Below, in pieces: positions 62,701 to 64,000 of a DNA stretch of 64,000 nt (position 1 is the stretch's first letter; every line of letters starts with the position of its first letter). This stretch comes from Chondrosia reniformis (taxonomy: Eukaryota > Porifera > Demospongiae > Chondrillida > Chondrillidae). Position numbers and translations under genes: made by a program. The stretch lies in assembly GCA_947172415.1 (NCBI GenBank), contig OX359200.1, positions 3,660,501 through 3,724,500 of the forward strand, in the 5' to 3' direction. Under the pieces are notes generated by a model. That model was not told where the DNA came from. It searched no databases and saw nothing but the letters and a program-made list of their open reading frames with translations.

Positions 62701-64000
62701 TTCAAGTACAAGTTATAACAAAGTATTAGGTAGGTACTAGTTGTATGTACTAATCGTTTGAACTAGTTCTATATACTAATTGTATATTCCAGTTTTATGT
62801 ACTAGTTGTATATATGTACTAGTTGTATGTACTATTTATATGTACTAGGTATATGTGTATGTGCTGGTTATATGTAGTAGTTGTGTGTACTACATGTATA
62901 TACTAGTTGTATAAAGTAGTTATATGTACTAGTTGTATGTACAAGTTATAGGTTCTAGTACTAATTATACTAGGTACTATGGAGATTTTAGTTGAATGTA
63001 CTAGACACAAGTTGTATATACTATTTGTATGTATTAATTGTGTGTTATTGTTGTATGTACTTGTTGTATGCACTATTTATATTTATTAACTGTATGTACT
63101 AGTAGTAAGTACTAGTTGTATGTTCTAGTACTAGTTATATTAGGTACTAAGTAGGTACTAATTGTATGAAGTCTTTGTATGTACTAGTTGTTTGTACTAG
63201 TTGTATGTACTCGATACTAGTTGTATGACTAGGTGTAGATACTTGCTGTAGGTTCTAGTACCAGTTGTACTACGTACTAAGTAGCTTCCAGTTGTATGTA
63301 CTAGTTTTATGTACCACTTGTAGGTTCTAGTTTATGTTCTAGTTGTATATACTATTTATATGTGCTAGTTTTCTGTGAATGCACTAGTTTAATGTAGTAA
63401 TTGTGTGTACTAGTTTTATGTACTAGTTGTGTGTAGTAGTTGTATGTACTAGTTGTATGTACTGTTTACATGTACTAGGTATATGTGTATGTACTAGTTA
63501 TATGTAGTAGTTGTGTGTTCTAGGTGTATATACTAGCTGTATGTTCTAGTTATATGTACTAGTTGTATGTACTCGTTGTAGGTTCTAGTCCTAGTTATAC
63601 TAGGTACTAGGTAGGTCCTAGTTGCATGTACTAGACACAAGTTGTATGTACTATTTGTATGTACTAGTTGTGTGTACTAGGTTTATGTACTAGTTGTGTG
63701 TAGTAGTTGTACGTACTACATGTACTTACTATGTGTATGTACTAGTTGTAGGCATTAGTTATATGTACGAGTTGTAAGTACCACTTGAATGCACTAGTTG
63801 TATATATGTTCTGGCTGTGTGTAATAGTTATAGGTTCTTTATAGTAGTAGTTATAGTGGGTACTAGGTAATTACAGGTTGTATGTACTATCTTTTTGTAC
63901 TATTTGTATGTACTAATTATATGTACTAGTCATATGTACTAGATATGTACCATTGTATGTAATAGTTGTATTTAGTAGTTGTAAGTACTATTTATATGTA
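59721..64000 (-). repeat. 13-bp satellite array, - orientation (block 15)
   Basis: Direct duplicate of 38191-42456 with isolated substitutions and one extra 13-bp unit near 63915. It continues beyond the window. No gene is seen. Confidence 0.94.

Larger units (their letters stand above)
54160..64000 (-). repeat. Arm c of the nested large inverted repeat (runs off the window)
   Basis: Mirror of arm b from about 53240 back to about 45960, and from 58071 onward a direct near-identical copy of arm a (36539-42456) at an offset of 21.53-21.54 kb. It carries the composite element, the transposon derivative and the 180-bp insertion in the order expected. The repeat continues to the last base of the window. 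Confidence 0.85.

Noticed and set aside
1-64000. Centromere assignment
   Set aside because: Satellite content alone does not show centromere identity; no CENP-B-like box was found in the unit.

Overview
The window is eukaryotic and is almost entirely satellite DNA. It carries degenerate, CpG-free copies of a 13-bp unit (consensus ACTAGTACATACA; reverse complement TGTATGTACTAGT). No intact host gene, tRNA or rRNA was recognised. All coding traces belong to transposable elements that landed in the satellite: a TA-target DNA transposon with introns, a Penelope-like element with a GIY-YIG nuclease trace, a 5'-truncated LINE, an RT element with a zinc-knuckle tail, and a PHD-finger retrocopy. Splicing signals, LINEs and this mix of element families indicate an animal. 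A sponge, cnidarian or another marine invertebrate is my best guess; the sequence does not settle it.

Layout. 1-13925: satellite in + orientation, with a 2.6-kb tandem duplication (about 4941-7610 and 7611-13090). The second copy is interrupted by a 2915-bp DNA transposon (9324-12238). 13926-42935: satellite in - orientation, interrupted by a Penelope-like element (15256-16095), a LINE fragment (about 17228-18497), a small Penelope-type foldback (26718-27094), a foldback element with a perfect 98-bp hairpin (32516-33268), a PHD-finger/coiled-coil retrocopy (35349-36408) and a TA-flanked transposon derivative that keeps a first exon (36521-37776). 42936-45430: an RT element whose 3' end is present in both orientations, the hinge of a large inverted repeat. 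45431-54155: satellite in + orientation with a second transposon-derivative copy (47393-48139), a 1044-bp composite element (49541-50584) and a noncoding insert (51531-52553). 54156-64000: satellite in - orientation with an inverted copy of the composite element (55498-56541) and a third transposon-derivative copy (58071-59307).

Large-scale architecture. The right half is built from one segment used three times in alternating orientation: arm a (about 36420-43452, -), arm b (about 44934-53240, +) and arm c (about 54160-64000 and beyond, -). Arms a and c are a near-identical direct repeat about 21.5 kb apart, and arm b is the inverted copy carrying private deletions. The nested palindromes suggest repeated foldback or inverted-duplication events, or an assembly fold-back that must be excluded.

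Nothing here acts as a pathway. The interest lies in the satellite's architecture, the relative ages of the insertions, and possible RNA structures (hammerhead-like cores, a covarying hairpin, a 98-bp foldback) carried by the mobile elements.
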